Source: SW132 sp038150125
Lineage (GTDB): Bacteria; Bacteroidota; Rhodothermia; Balneolales; Balneolaceae
Assembly: GCF_038150125.1 (NCBI RefSeq)
Contig: NZ_JBBVMF010000007.1
Coordinates: 124,001-188,000, forward strand
Reading direction: 5' to 3'
Length of the DNA: 64,000 nucleotides
The notes beneath the pieces were generated by a model. The model did no database searches. It was given only the letters and a program-made list of their open reading frames with translations, and was not told where the DNA came from. Shown piece after piece: positions 1 to 8,421 of this stretch. Within the stretch, counting starts at the first letter, position 1; every line of letters begins with the position of its first letter. The position numbers and the translations under genes were made by a program.

Positions 1-720
1 GTTGAGACCCGCAATTGTGCATCCACGAGGCGTAGTAACCCTATCGATTTCAAATTCAGGGTGGTTATCTTTGTCTGCCAAAAGAGAGGCTGCACCCTTT
101 GCGGTTTGAGCCGCCATCTTGAGTGCTTCATGAGCATGAAAGCCGATTTCAGTCCCTCCCTGAGAAGCTGCGCGGATAGAGCGCAGAAAAAATGCAATAC
201 CGCACGCACAAAGAGCAGTAGCGGCTGTCATCTGTTCTTCCAGGATAGATACCGTCTTGCCAACAGTGTTAAAGATTTCCGTGGCCGTTTCAAGCACATC
301 GCTATTGTCGGAATCCGTGCAGATACATGTCATCGATTCACGAATGGCGATGGCGGTATTTGGCATTGCCCGCACTATGCTTAATTTGTCACTTACTATG
401 GTCTTTATATAAGCGATATCAACACTTGTTACCACAGAAATCAACAGATGCTTTTCAGGTTTAAGAAATGGACCAATTTGCTTTAGCAAATCATCAATTT
501 GACTGGGCTCTACTGCCACAATAATTATTTCAGATCTCTTAATGGCCTCTTCATTACTATTAGTAACATAAAACCCCTGATCTTTATATGTCTCCAGCAA
601 TGTGATTCTTCGACGCGTGAGGGCGATTGAATCTGCTTCATATTTACCCGATTTAACTAAACCTGTGGCTATGGCAGTACCAAGATTTCCGGCTCCAAGA
701 ATGGCAATATTTTTACTCAT
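1..720 (-). CDS. proC: pyrroline-5-carboxylate reductase, 3' end cut by window edge
   Basis: Reading the minus strand from the ATG at 718-720 gives 240 codons with no stop before the window edge, so the last part of the protein (roughly 25-30 residues by family length) lies outside. The N-terminus has the dinucleotide-binding motif GAGNLGTAIATGL. Further on come the ProC signatures VRAMPNTAIAI and, near the edge, TTPRGCTIAGLN, which matches the family's Pro-Gly-Thr substrate-loop region. The enzyme makes proline by NAD(P)H reduction of 1-pyrroline-5-carboxylate in the cytoplasm. It is divergent from thrA across a 216-bp gap. Identity is very likely; only the exact C-terminus is unseen. Confidence 0.93.
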   Translation of the reverse strand, partial: MSKNIAILGAGNLGTAIATGLVKSGKYEADSIALTRRRITLLETYKDQGFYVTNSNEEAIKRSEIIIVAVEPSQIDDLLKQIGPFLKPEKHLLISVVTSVDIAYIKTIVSDKLSIVRAMPNTAIAIRESMTCICTDSDNSDVLETATEIFNTVGKTVSILEEQMTAATALCACGIAFFLRSIRAASQGGTEIGFHAHEALKMAAQTAKGAASLLADKDNHPEFEIDRVTTPRGCTIAGLN

Positions 721-817
721 GTCAGTATTATTTTTTTCCACTGTTATATTAAAACGTAATAAACACATTTGGATGAAGGAATGCATAAATTTGTTTAAAA
801 ATGAGCATAAGACTTGG

Positions 818-827
818 GAAGCGCTTC
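818..827. repeat. 10-bp perfect palindrome GAAGCGCTTC in the proC-thrA gap
   Basis: The site lies in the divergent gap between proC and thrA (721-936). The same palindrome, in a shared 13-base context GGAAGCGCTTCTA, recurs on the opposite strand at 13422-13431. It could be a protein-binding site. It has no T-run, so it is not an intrinsic terminator. The rest of the gap is AT-rich, and I see no threonine/isoleucine-rich leader peptide or attenuator hairpin in it. Confidence 0.35.
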
Positions 828-936
828 TATAAAAAAGGGCCATTACTTTAAATTACTATAGAAAATAACTTGAACAGGAAGTGACAGTTGACTAACATAA
901 ACGGCTTCTGTAACTACATTTAAATAATCTACCTAT

Positions 937-3411
937 ATGCAAGTGTTGAAATTTGGCGGGTCTTCGATGGGTACTGCCGAATCGATATCAAACGTACTTT
1001 CTATTGTAACGCAACGGGCTGAGAGAGGGCCGGTTGCTGTGATTGTTTCTGCAATGAGAGGCGTGACCGATCAACTCGTTGAAACGTGCAACCGAATGGA
1101 GCGATCGTCTTTTAGCTATAACGAAACCATAGACGCGTTAGAGAAGCGACATTTCAATATAGCCCGTGAGATGTTACCGGCACAAGAGCAAAGTGACCTT
1201 ATCACTGAGCTGAAGATGCTTTTAAATGAACTCGAAGATGTGCTGCAAGGCGTATCCTTAGTACAGGAAATCACGCCAAAAACCCGCGATTTTGTGATGG
1301 GGTTTGGTGAACGCCTATCGGCTAAAATTCTCACCCATCTGATTAAAAGTCAAAATATAGACTCTGAATACACTGATGCGCGTTCGTTTATTGTTACCGA
1401 TTCACGCTTTGGTAATGCACGGGTAGATCTGAAGGTGACATATAATAAAATCCGCTCATATTTTGAAGCTACTGATGAGCCCAAGGTATTTGTTGTGACC
1501 GGTTTTATAGCTGCTACCAAACGGAATTTATCAACCACACTGGGCCGCGGTGGATCAGATTACACGGCTGCTCTTATAGGAGCTGCTCTCAATACCGATT
1601 TAATTGAGATCTGGACGGATGTGAACGGGTTGATGACGGCAAACCCCGGTAAAGTTAAACGGGCTTTCCCAATTTATGAAATTTCCTACGAAGAGGCGAT
1701 GGAACTTTCACACTTTGGAGCTAAAGTTATTTATCCGCCTACCCTGATTCCGGCGCTAAAAGCCCAGATCCCAATTGTAATCAAGAATACGTTTGATCCC
1801 ACTCAGCCCGGGACCTCTATCAGGAAAGAAATCACGCCTACAAACAATCTGATTAAAGGACTGTCGTCTATTGACAATATCACCATGCTAACAGTGAAGG
1901 GTAGCGGAATGATTGGGGTGAGCGGGATAGCAGCAAGGATTTTTCGTTCGCTGGCAGACGCCGACGTAAATATTATTATGATAACCCAGGCCTCATCTGA
2001 ACATACGGTATCTATAGCTGTGCTCCCGCATCAGGCCATGATTGCAAAAAATGCCATTCACCGGGAGTTTGAAGAGGAGCTTCAGGGGCAGGAAATTGAC
2101 GATGTGGAGGTTGAAAAGGATCTTTCGGTTATTGCCATTGTGGGTGATAACATGAGGAATATACCAGGAATCGCAGGCCGTATTTTCAGGGCGCTGGGTC
2201 GCAACGGAATTAATATCCGCGCAATAGCCCAGGGATCATCAGAAAGAAATATTTCGTTTGTCGTAAGCAACAGGGACGAAAATAAAGCGATTAATACACT
2301 ACATGACGCCTTTTTCCTTGCCGGTGTTAAAACCGTTAATTTGTATTTGGCGGGTATTGGGTTAATTGGCGGTACGCTGCTCGAGATGATCAGGGAACAG
2401 CTGCAGGTGTTTTATGATGACTACAATATTGAATTTTGTCTGAGGGGCGTTGCAAATTCCAAAAGGATGCTGATTCGCGAAGGTGGCATCTCACTTTCAA
2501 ACTGGAAGGATGAACTGGAAGAAAAGGGAGAGCCCACGGATCTTGAGGGCTTTGTTCAGCTGGTAAAAGAGCATAATCTGCCGAACTCAATTTTTGTGGA
2601 TTGTACCGCCAGTGATGAGGTCTCAAATATTTATCCCAAAATACTATCCTCAAGCATCTCGGTGGTCACGCCTAATAAAAAAGCCAACTCCGGATCATTG
2701 AAATATTACAAGAAACTTCACGATCTGGCCGAAAAACACAACGTGGCCTTTAAATATGAGACCAATGCCGGGGCCGGGCTGCCAATTATTTCAACGATTG
2801 ATGAGCTGGTATCCACAGGCGACCATGTTGATAAGATTGAGGGTGTGCTGTCCGGAACCCTCAGCTATATTTTTAACAACTTTTCCGGTGATAAGAAATT
2901 TAGTGATATCGTCATGCAAGCCCGGGAGAAAGGATATACAGAACCGGACCCGCGAGAGGATTTGAATGGCAGAGATGTGGCCCGAAAACTTTTAATATTG
3001 GCTCGTGAAGCAGGTTTTAAAATTGAACCTGAAGATATCGACGTTCAAAATCTTGTTCCGGAAGACGCCCGGAACGGATCTGGTGTCGAGGAATTTTTTG
3101 AGACATTAAAGCAGCATGATGACGATTTTGAATCACTCAGGGCTGATGCCGAGAAAAATGGTAAAAAACTCTGCTATATCGCCCGGTTTGAAAATGGACG
3201 GGGAGTCGTTAAGCTGGAGCAGATATCCAGCGAGCATCCATTTTTTGGGCTTGATGGAAGCGACAACATCATGGCCTTATACACGAGATATTATAAAGAG
3301 AGCCCGATGGTTATAAAAGGGCCGGGGGCTGGAGCTAATGTCACATCAGGTGGTATTGTAGCTGATATACTGCGCGTTGTAAGTACCAAAGCTGCAAGTA
3401 ATGCAGGATAA
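937..3411 (+). CDS. thrA: bifunctional aspartokinase / homoserine dehydrogenase
   Basis: At 824 residues the length matches the fused ThrA family (about 820). Residues 1-290 are an amino-acid kinase domain with KFGGSSM at the N-terminus and TTLGRGGSDYTAAL near residue 205. About 310-465 holds two ACT-type regulatory segments. About 470-824 is homoserine dehydrogenase, with the nucleotide-binding GIGLIGGTLL and the substrate-region motif YETNAGAGLPII. It catalyses the first and third steps from aspartate to threonine and methionine. The ACT segments suggest feedback control by threonine, which is inferred from the family. thrB follows after 3 bp and thrC after that, so this is one operon. A second, monofunctional aspartokinase is at 55020. 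Confidence 0.97.
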   Translation: MQVLKFGGSSMGTAESISNVLSIVTQRAERGPVAVIVSAMRGVTDQLVETCNRMERSSFSYNETIDALEKRHFNIAREMLPAQEQSDLITELKMLLNELEDVLQGVSLVQEITPKTRDFVMGFGERLSAKILTHLIKSQNIDSEYTDARSFIVTDSRFGNARVDLKVTYNKIRSYFEATDEPKVFVVTGFIAATKRNLSTTLGRGGSDYTAALIGAALNTDLIEIWTDVNGLMTANPGKVKRAFPIYEISYEEAMELSHFGAKVIYPPTLIPALKAQIPIVIKNTFDPTQPGTSIRKEITPTNNLIKGLSSIDNITMLTVKGSGMIGVSGIAARIFRSLADADVNIIMITQASSEHTVSIAVLPHQAMIAKNAIHREFEEELQGQEIDDVEVEKDLSVIAIVGDNMRNIPGIAGRIFRALGRNGINIRAIAQGSSERNISFVVSNRDENKAINTLHDAFFLAGVKTVNLYLAGIGLIGGTLLEMIREQLQVFYDDYNIEFCLRGVANSKRMLIREGGISLSNWKDELEEKGEPTDLEGFVQLVKEHNLPNSIFVDCTASDEVSNIYPKILSSSISVVTPNKKANSGSLKYYKKLHDLAEKHNVAFKYETNAGAGLPIISTIDELVSTGDHVDKIEGVLSGTLSYIFNNFSGDKKFSDIVMQAREKGYTEPDPREDLNGRDVARKLLILAREAGFKIEPEDIDVQNLVPEDARNGSGVEEFFETLKQHDDDFESLRADAEKNGKKLCYIARFENGRGVVKLEQISSEHPFFGLDGSDNIMALYTRYYKESPMVIKGPGAGANVTSGGIVADILRVVSTKAASNAG

Positions 3412-3414
3412 CCT

Positions 3415-4368
3415 ATGACCAAACAAACTTTAAAATCCGCAAAAGCATTTGCACCGGCGTCCGTGGCTAATGTGTCCTGTGGATTCGATGTTCTCGCCTT
3501 TGCTATTCACGGACCTGGAGATATTGTAGAAGTGTCGATTAAAGACACGCCTGGAGTAGAGATAACTGATATTGAAGGAGATGGTGGTTTATTACCCAAA
3601 GATCCGCCTGTCGAAAATACGGCCGGACGTGCAGTGATGGCCATGCTGAAGGATCTGGATATAGAGGACAAAACCGGCATATCAATCCGCATCAAAAAAA
3701 TGATGCCGCTTGGCAGCGGAATGGGGTCGAGTGCTGCCAGTTCTGTTGCTGCAGTAGTTGCTCTCAATAAACTGCTTGACACACCATACGAAAAAAGTGA
3801 TCTGCTTCAGTTTGCTCTGCAGGGTGAACTTGCGGCAAGCGGCAGTCCGCATGCCGATAATGTGTCAGCGTCACTTCTGGGAGGCTTTACACTTGTTCGA
3901 AGTCAGCATCCGCTTGATATCGTGAAGCTCCATGTTCCAAAGGGTCTCGTTGCTGCAGTTTTTCATCCTAATATTTCCATCAGCACCAAAAATACACGGC
4001 TAATACTCAGAAAATCTGTACAAATGTCGCAGGCAGTTCAGCAGTGGGGTAACGTTGGCGGGCTGATTGCAGGACTGTATACCGAAGATTTTGATTTGAT
4101 TTCACGTTCAATGACAGATCATATTGTTGAACCGGCCCGGTCGATTCTCATACCCGGATTTGATGAAATGAAGGAATCTGCCTTAGAATTAGGTGCCCTT
4201 GGATTCAGCATATCAGGGGCCGGACCGTCAGTTTTTGCCCTATGCCGGTCAGAAGAGGATGCAAAAATAATAAAAAAAGAGATTGCAAGAATCCTCGATA
4301 CTTTTAACTTATTAGTGGAGGCATACATATCTCCAATCAATCTTGAAGGGAGCAAATCTGTGACATAA
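3415..4368 (+). CDS. thrB: homoserine kinase
   Basis: A GHMP-family kinase of 317 residues. The glycine/serine-rich phosphate-binding loop LPLGSGMGSSAASSVAAV lies near residues 98-115, and the C-terminal GHMP motif GFSISGAGPSVFALC near 262. The N-terminal APASVANVSCGFDVLAFA is typical of ThrB. It phosphorylates homoserine to O-phosphohomoserine, the substrate of the threonine synthase encoded next. It starts 3 bp after thrA and stops 19 bp before thrC, which implies co-transcription. Confidence 0.96.
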   Translation: MTKQTLKSAKAFAPASVANVSCGFDVLAFAIHGPGDIVEVSIKDTPGVEITDIEGDGGLLPKDPPVENTAGRAVMAMLKDLDIEDKTGISIRIKKMMPLGSGMGSSAASSVAAVVALNKLLDTPYEKSDLLQFALQGELAASGSPHADNVSASLLGGFTLVRSQHPLDIVKLHVPKGLVAAVFHPNISISTKNTRLILRKSVQMSQAVQQWGNVGGLIAGLYTEDFDLISRSMTDHIVEPARSILIPGFDEMKESALELGALGFSISGAGPSVFALCRSEEDAKIIKKEIARILDTFNLLVEAYISPINLEGSKSVT

Positions 4369-4387
4369 GACATAAAAAGCATTTGTT

Positions 4388-5707
4388 ATGAGATTATATA
4401 GTACCAATGGTATATCGGACGGTGTTACATTTCTTGAAGCAGCTGAATCCGGGTTGGCTCCGGATGGCGGACTCTACATGCCAGAAAGTTTACCTGCACT
4501 ATCGCTGCCATTTAATGATCCGGAATCGGCCGGAAATCTGACATTGCAGGAAATTTCTAAACAGGTATCCAGGCTATTCCTATCTGATTCACTCTCCACC
4601 AAAGAGATTGATGAGCTGATTGACGACGCAATTACGATGAAGGCACCGCTCCTCAAGCTCAAAGATAACCTTTTTGTACTGGAACTATTTCATGGCCCCA
4701 CGCTTGCGTTCAAAGATTTTGGGGCACGGTTCATGGCAAGGTTGTTTTCGAAACACCGGTCTGTATCGACAAAAAAATTGATCATTCTCGTTGCAACATC
4801 CGGTGATACAGGTGGCGCGGTTGCCAATGGATTTTATAATCTTGATGGTGTAAACGTCTGTCTGTTGTTTCCAAAAGGGAAGGTGAGCGATATTCAGAGA
4901 AAACAGATGACTACGTTAGGCAATAATATCACTGCACTCGAAATCGAGGGCACATTTGATGACTGCCAGCGCCTTGTGAAACAGGCCTTTTCTGATGATA
5001 ACCTTAACGGTACTCTTCGTCTTAGCTCTGCAAATTCCATCAATGTTGCAAGGCTGCTGCCTCAGAGCTTTTACTTTATTCACGCCTGGTTTCAGCTAAA
5101 AAAATTCACTCATAAAAACCCTGTATTTGTAGTACCCAGCGGCAACTTTGGAAATCTAACAGCCGGATTAATGGCAGAAAAAATGGGAATGCCCGTGTCA
5201 GCATTTGTAGCCGCAACCAACAGGAATAAAGTTGTACCTGAGTATTTAGAAGGAGCAGAGTTTTCGCCACGTACTTCCATTCAGACTATTTCAAATGCGA
5301 TGGATGTTGGAAATCCGAGTAATTTTAGCAGAATCAGAGCGCTTTATAATGAAGATGATGAGGCAATTCGTCACCATATAAAAGGGTACTCATTTACCGA
5401 TGACAGTACTCTTTCAATGATCCGTAAAGTTTATGAAAAGTATAATTATATAACAGATCCTCATACGGCAATTGGTTTACTTGCTGCGGAGGAGTATCGC
5501 AAAGATTATGACAAAAACGCTCCCCGGATAGTCCTTTCAACTGCTCATCCCTCAAAATTTTTGGATGTAGTTGAACCCGAAATTAATGGAAAAGTATCTA
5601 TCCCAAAAAGATTATCTAATGCTATCCTTGAGGATGAAATGTCATTTCCTCTGTCATCTTGTTACTCAGAGTTTAAGCGAGTGATTTTGAATGCCTTTGA
5701 TACCTGA
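4388..5707 (+). CDS. thrC: threonine synthase
   Basis: A PLP-dependent fold-type II enzyme of 439 residues. The PLP-lysine region reads GPTLAFKDFGARFM near residue 104, and VATSGDTGGAVANGF just after it is the phosphate-binding region. The N-terminal MRLYSTNG and the overall length fit the bacterial ThrC group. It converts O-phosphohomoserine to threonine and closes the thrABC operon. It converges with the minus-strand gene ending at 5715. Only 7 bp separate them, and I see no clear terminator hairpin. Confidence 0.96.
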   Translation: MRLYSTNGISDGVTFLEAAESGLAPDGGLYMPESLPALSLPFNDPESAGNLTLQEISKQVSRLFLSDSLSTKEIDELIDDAITMKAPLLKLKDNLFVLELFHGPTLAFKDFGARFMARLFSKHRSVSTKKLIILVATSGDTGGAVANGFYNLDGVNVCLLFPKGKVSDIQRKQMTTLGNNITALEIEGTFDDCQRLVKQAFSDDNLNGTLRLSSANSINVARLLPQSFYFIHAWFQLKKFTHKNPVFVVPSGNFGNLTAGLMAEKMGMPVSAFVAATNRNKVVPEYLEGAEFSPRTSIQTISNAMDVGNPSNFSRIRALYNEDDEAIRHHIKGYSFTDDSTLSMIRKVYEKYNYITDPHTAIGLLAAEEYRKDYDKNAPRIVLSTAHPSKFLDVVEPEINGKVSIPKRLSNAILEDEMSFPLSSCYSEFKRVILNAFDT

Positions 5708-5714
5708 TAATGCG

Positions 5715-7790
5715 TCAGTTTTCCTCCACCGCTTTTTTCAGTTTGTTTAAGGAAGATATTGGGGCATCACAGGTGAAATTCCTGCACACATAAACCATTG
5801 CTTTGTTTTCCATGGGAAATGATTCAGTGAATGGAGAGATTGTATTCAGGGCCTCTTTGGTTTGATGGGATTTGAGAAGCACAGAATGCTTAAATCGATT
5901 TCGCCTGGATAAATAATCCAGAATTTCCTGTGTCTCCGAATCTTCCTGGCTGCCGGTGACGGCAATTTCTACAGGATCATAAAGAGCGGTAAGTTTTGTA
6001 ATGAGGGCAAATGTATAAGCCGATGGGTTATCGGCAATGACCTCAGAAAATGATGTCAGAATCCGCTCAGACGTCTCTTCATAGTCTGGATTACCCGTAA
6101 GTCTCGACAAACGGAATCCGTTGAGAGCCGCCACGGAATTAGACGAGGGAAGAGCACCGTCGTAAATCTCTTTCTGCCGGCCCATGGGAGTTTCTGAATC
6201 TGATGAAGTCAGGTAAAACCCACCGTGTTCTTCATCCCTAAACCGCTCATTGAACTGCTTCTGAAAGTCAATTGCTTTTTTCAGATAAGTCGGGTCATGT
6301 GTGGTTTCATACAGCTCAATCAGTCCCCAGATCAACGCTGTATAGTCATCGGCCATTGCATCGATACCTGCGCCACCAACACGATAACGGTGCAGCAGGC
6401 GGCCATCTGATGTTACCATTTCAGAGCTGATAAAAGATTCAATCTCAACAGCAGCATCCGTAAACGCCGAATCACTGAAAATGGCACCTGCAGTTGCGAG
6501 CGCGGCCATCATCAGGCCGTTCCAGTCGGTCAAAATTTTGTCGTCAAGCAGAGGACGCGGGCGCTTTTTCCGAATATCATTCAGTTTATCCCGGATCTCA
6601 TCAAGTGTATTCCCCAGCTCATCTGGATCACTGTCTTTGTCAGCCGCCAAATCAAACAAACTGCGGGAAAGATAAGGAATATTCTTACCGGTAAATTCAC
6701 CGGTGGCTTCATCGCGGAAATTACCTTTCTCTTTGATGTTGTAAACCTCGCAAAACAAATCCGCCTGATCGGCTGTCAGCAGTTCAAAAATTTCATCACG
6801 TTCCCACACATAAAACTTCCCTTCTTCGCCTTCACTGTCAGCATCTTCAGCTGAGTAGAAAGCGCCTTCAGGTGACAGCTTAATGGCTTTCAGATAATCA
6901 AAAATTCGATAGCATGTATCCTTGAAAACCGGATCGCTACTCACGCGCCATCCCTCAGTGTAGGCCAGCATCAGCATCGCCTGGTCGTACAGCATCTTTT
7001 CAAAATGCGGCAGCAGCCACTTTTCGTCAGTGGAGTAGCGGTGAAACCCGCCGCCAATATGATCCCAAATTCCACCCTGGCGCATTTGACGAAGCGTGTG
7101 CAACGCCATTTCCCGGGACGTTTGATTGCCAGTGGCTTCTGCATGGTGCAGTAAAAATAGAAGATTATGTGGTGATGGAAATTTTGGTTCTGAGCCAAAT
7201 CCTCCGTGCTCGTCATCAAATTGCCTTTGGAGTGCTTGCTGAGCATCGTCAATAATGTTATCCGGCAGCGATTCAGTGGATGTTCCAAGAGAAAGCGTTT
7301 TTGAAAATCCGTCGCGGATGCTCTCCACGCTTTGCCTGATGCGTTGTCTGTCCTCTGTCCATATCTTTTGGATTTGAGGAATCAGGTCTGTCATCCCCAA
7401 CTGCTGGCCACGGGAATTTTTCGGCAGGTAGGTTCCTGCAAAAAACGGTTCCTTGTCTGGTGTCATGATAATTGTCAGGGGCCAGCCGCCGCGGCCGGTC
7501 AGCATCTGGCATACCGTCATGTACGTATTGTCGATATCAGGCCGCTCTTCACGGTCCACTTTGATGTTGATGAAAGTGTCATTCATCAGTTCAGCCACTT
7601 GTTTATCCTCAAAACTCTCATGCGCCATTACATGACACCAGTGGCAGGTGGCGTACCCAATGGAAAGAAAGACTGGTTTATCCTCAGTTTTCGCTTTTTC
7701 AAAGGCTTCATCACACCAGGGATACCAGTTGACTGGGTTTTCAGCGTGCTGGAGGAGGTAAGGGGATTTTGCATTTTTGAGGGAATTCAT
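5715..7790 (-). CDS. thioredoxin domain-containing protein (DUF255, YyaL/SPATA20 type)
   Basis: 691 residues. It opens with the family signature NPVNWYPWCDEAFEKA and a thioredoxin-like motif CHWCHVMAHESF around residues 49-60. KVDREERPDID and GGWPLTIIMTP follow, then a long C-terminal part resembling an (alpha/alpha)6 sugar-epimerase/glycosidase barrel (GGGFHRYSTDEKWLLPHFEKML). This is the conserved DUF255 family found in bacteria and, as SPATA20, in animals. Its biochemical role is not established, so I give no symbol. It is encoded 14 bp downstream of mgsA on the same strand and may be co-transcribed with it. Confidence 0.93.
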   Translation of the reverse strand: MNSLKNAKSPYLLQHAENPVNWYPWCDEAFEKAKTEDKPVFLSIGYATCHWCHVMAHESFEDKQVAELMNDTFINIKVDREERPDIDNTYMTVCQMLTGRGGWPLTIIMTPDKEPFFAGTYLPKNSRGQQLGMTDLIPQIQKIWTEDRQRIRQSVESIRDGFSKTLSLGTSTESLPDNIIDDAQQALQRQFDDEHGGFGSEPKFPSPHNLLFLLHHAEATGNQTSREMALHTLRQMRQGGIWDHIGGGFHRYSTDEKWLLPHFEKMLYDQAMLMLAYTEGWRVSSDPVFKDTCYRIFDYLKAIKLSPEGAFYSAEDADSEGEEGKFYVWERDEIFELLTADQADLFCEVYNIKEKGNFRDEATGEFTGKNIPYLSRSLFDLAADKDSDPDELGNTLDEIRDKLNDIRKKRPRPLLDDKILTDWNGLMMAALATAGAIFSDSAFTDAAVEIESFISSEMVTSDGRLLHRYRVGGAGIDAMADDYTALIWGLIELYETTHDPTYLKKAIDFQKQFNERFRDEEHGGFYLTSSDSETPMGRQKEIYDGALPSSNSVAALNGFRLSRLTGNPDYEETSERILTSFSEVIADNPSAYTFALITKLTALYDPVEIAVTGSQEDSETQEILDYLSRRNRFKHSVLLKSHQTKEALNTISPFTESFPMENKAMVYVCRNFTCDAPISSLNKLKKAVEEN

Positions 7791-7804
7791 ATTTAAAGAT
7801 TATT

Positions 7805-8296
7805 TTAAATTTCTTCTTTCAATCGTTCGCCATAATCCACAAGATATCGTTCGTAGGGCTCGTCCATCAGGGGAGAGGTAATCAGGAAATCTGCTGATGA
7901 GCGGTCGCACGCTAATGGAATATTATACACTATTGCCATCCTCAGGAGCGCTTTCACATCCACATCATGCGGCTGTGCCTGAAGCGGATCCCAGAAAAAA
8001 ATCAGGAGATCAAGCTTGCCTTCGGCAATGGCAGCACCGATCTGGAGATCGCCGCCCAGGGGACCGCTTTTAAACCGGTGTACCGGAAGGTCAAGTTTTT
8101 TGGCAATAAGCCCACCCGTTGTACCTGTGCCAAATAGTTCATGTTTTTTAAGAAGGTCGCTGTTGAATTCGGCCCAGTCGAGCAGGTCAAGCTTACGGTA
8201 ATCATGGGCTATGAGTCCAATACGTTTTTTCTTGTCCATCGTGGCGGTGTGTGAACCAATGCTTGGATGAGACTTTGAGGGTTTTATCTTATTCAA
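7805..8296 (-). CDS. mgsA: methylglyoxal synthase
   Basis: 163 residues with the MgsA hallmarks: IGLIAHDYRK at the start of the fold, GTGTTGGLIAKKL for phosphate binding, FKSGPLGGDLQIGA with the catalytic-aspartate region, and FFWDPLQAQPHDVDVKAL. It converts dihydroxyacetone phosphate to methylglyoxal, a bypass that frees phosphate from glycolysis. The ATG at 8296 gives a 19-residue tail before an alternative ATG at 8239 (MDKKKRIGL). Either could be the true start; E. coli MgsA also has a short tail before this point. Confidence 0.95.
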   Translation of the reverse strand: MNKIKPSKSHPSIGSHTATMDKKKRIGLIAHDYRKLDLLDWAEFNSDLLKKHELFGTGTTGGLIAKKLDLPVHRFKSGPLGGDLQIGAAIAEGKLDLLIFFWDPLQAQPHDVDVKALLRMAIVYNIPLACDRSSADFLITSPLMDEPYERYLVDYGERLKEEI

Positions 8297-8421
8297 AATA
8301 GCTGTGGTTAGTTCAGGTTAATACTCTTAGAATAGAAATTATATCGGTAAAGCCAAACAGCAAGTCGTGGATATTGAACCTGAACGATTCGTTACTAAAA
8401 TGGAAGGGAAGATGTGAAGAG

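Noticed and set aside
602..832. 76-codon plus-strand frame before thrA as a possible leader peptide
   Set aside because: Most of it is the antisense of proC. Its end (MKECINLFKNEHKTWEALL) is not rich in threonine or isoleucine, and no attenuator hairpin follows.
7332..7796. 154-codon plus-strand frame opposite the DUF255 gene
   Set aside because: It is antisense to a well-conserved thioredoxin-domain gene and shows no recognisable domain.
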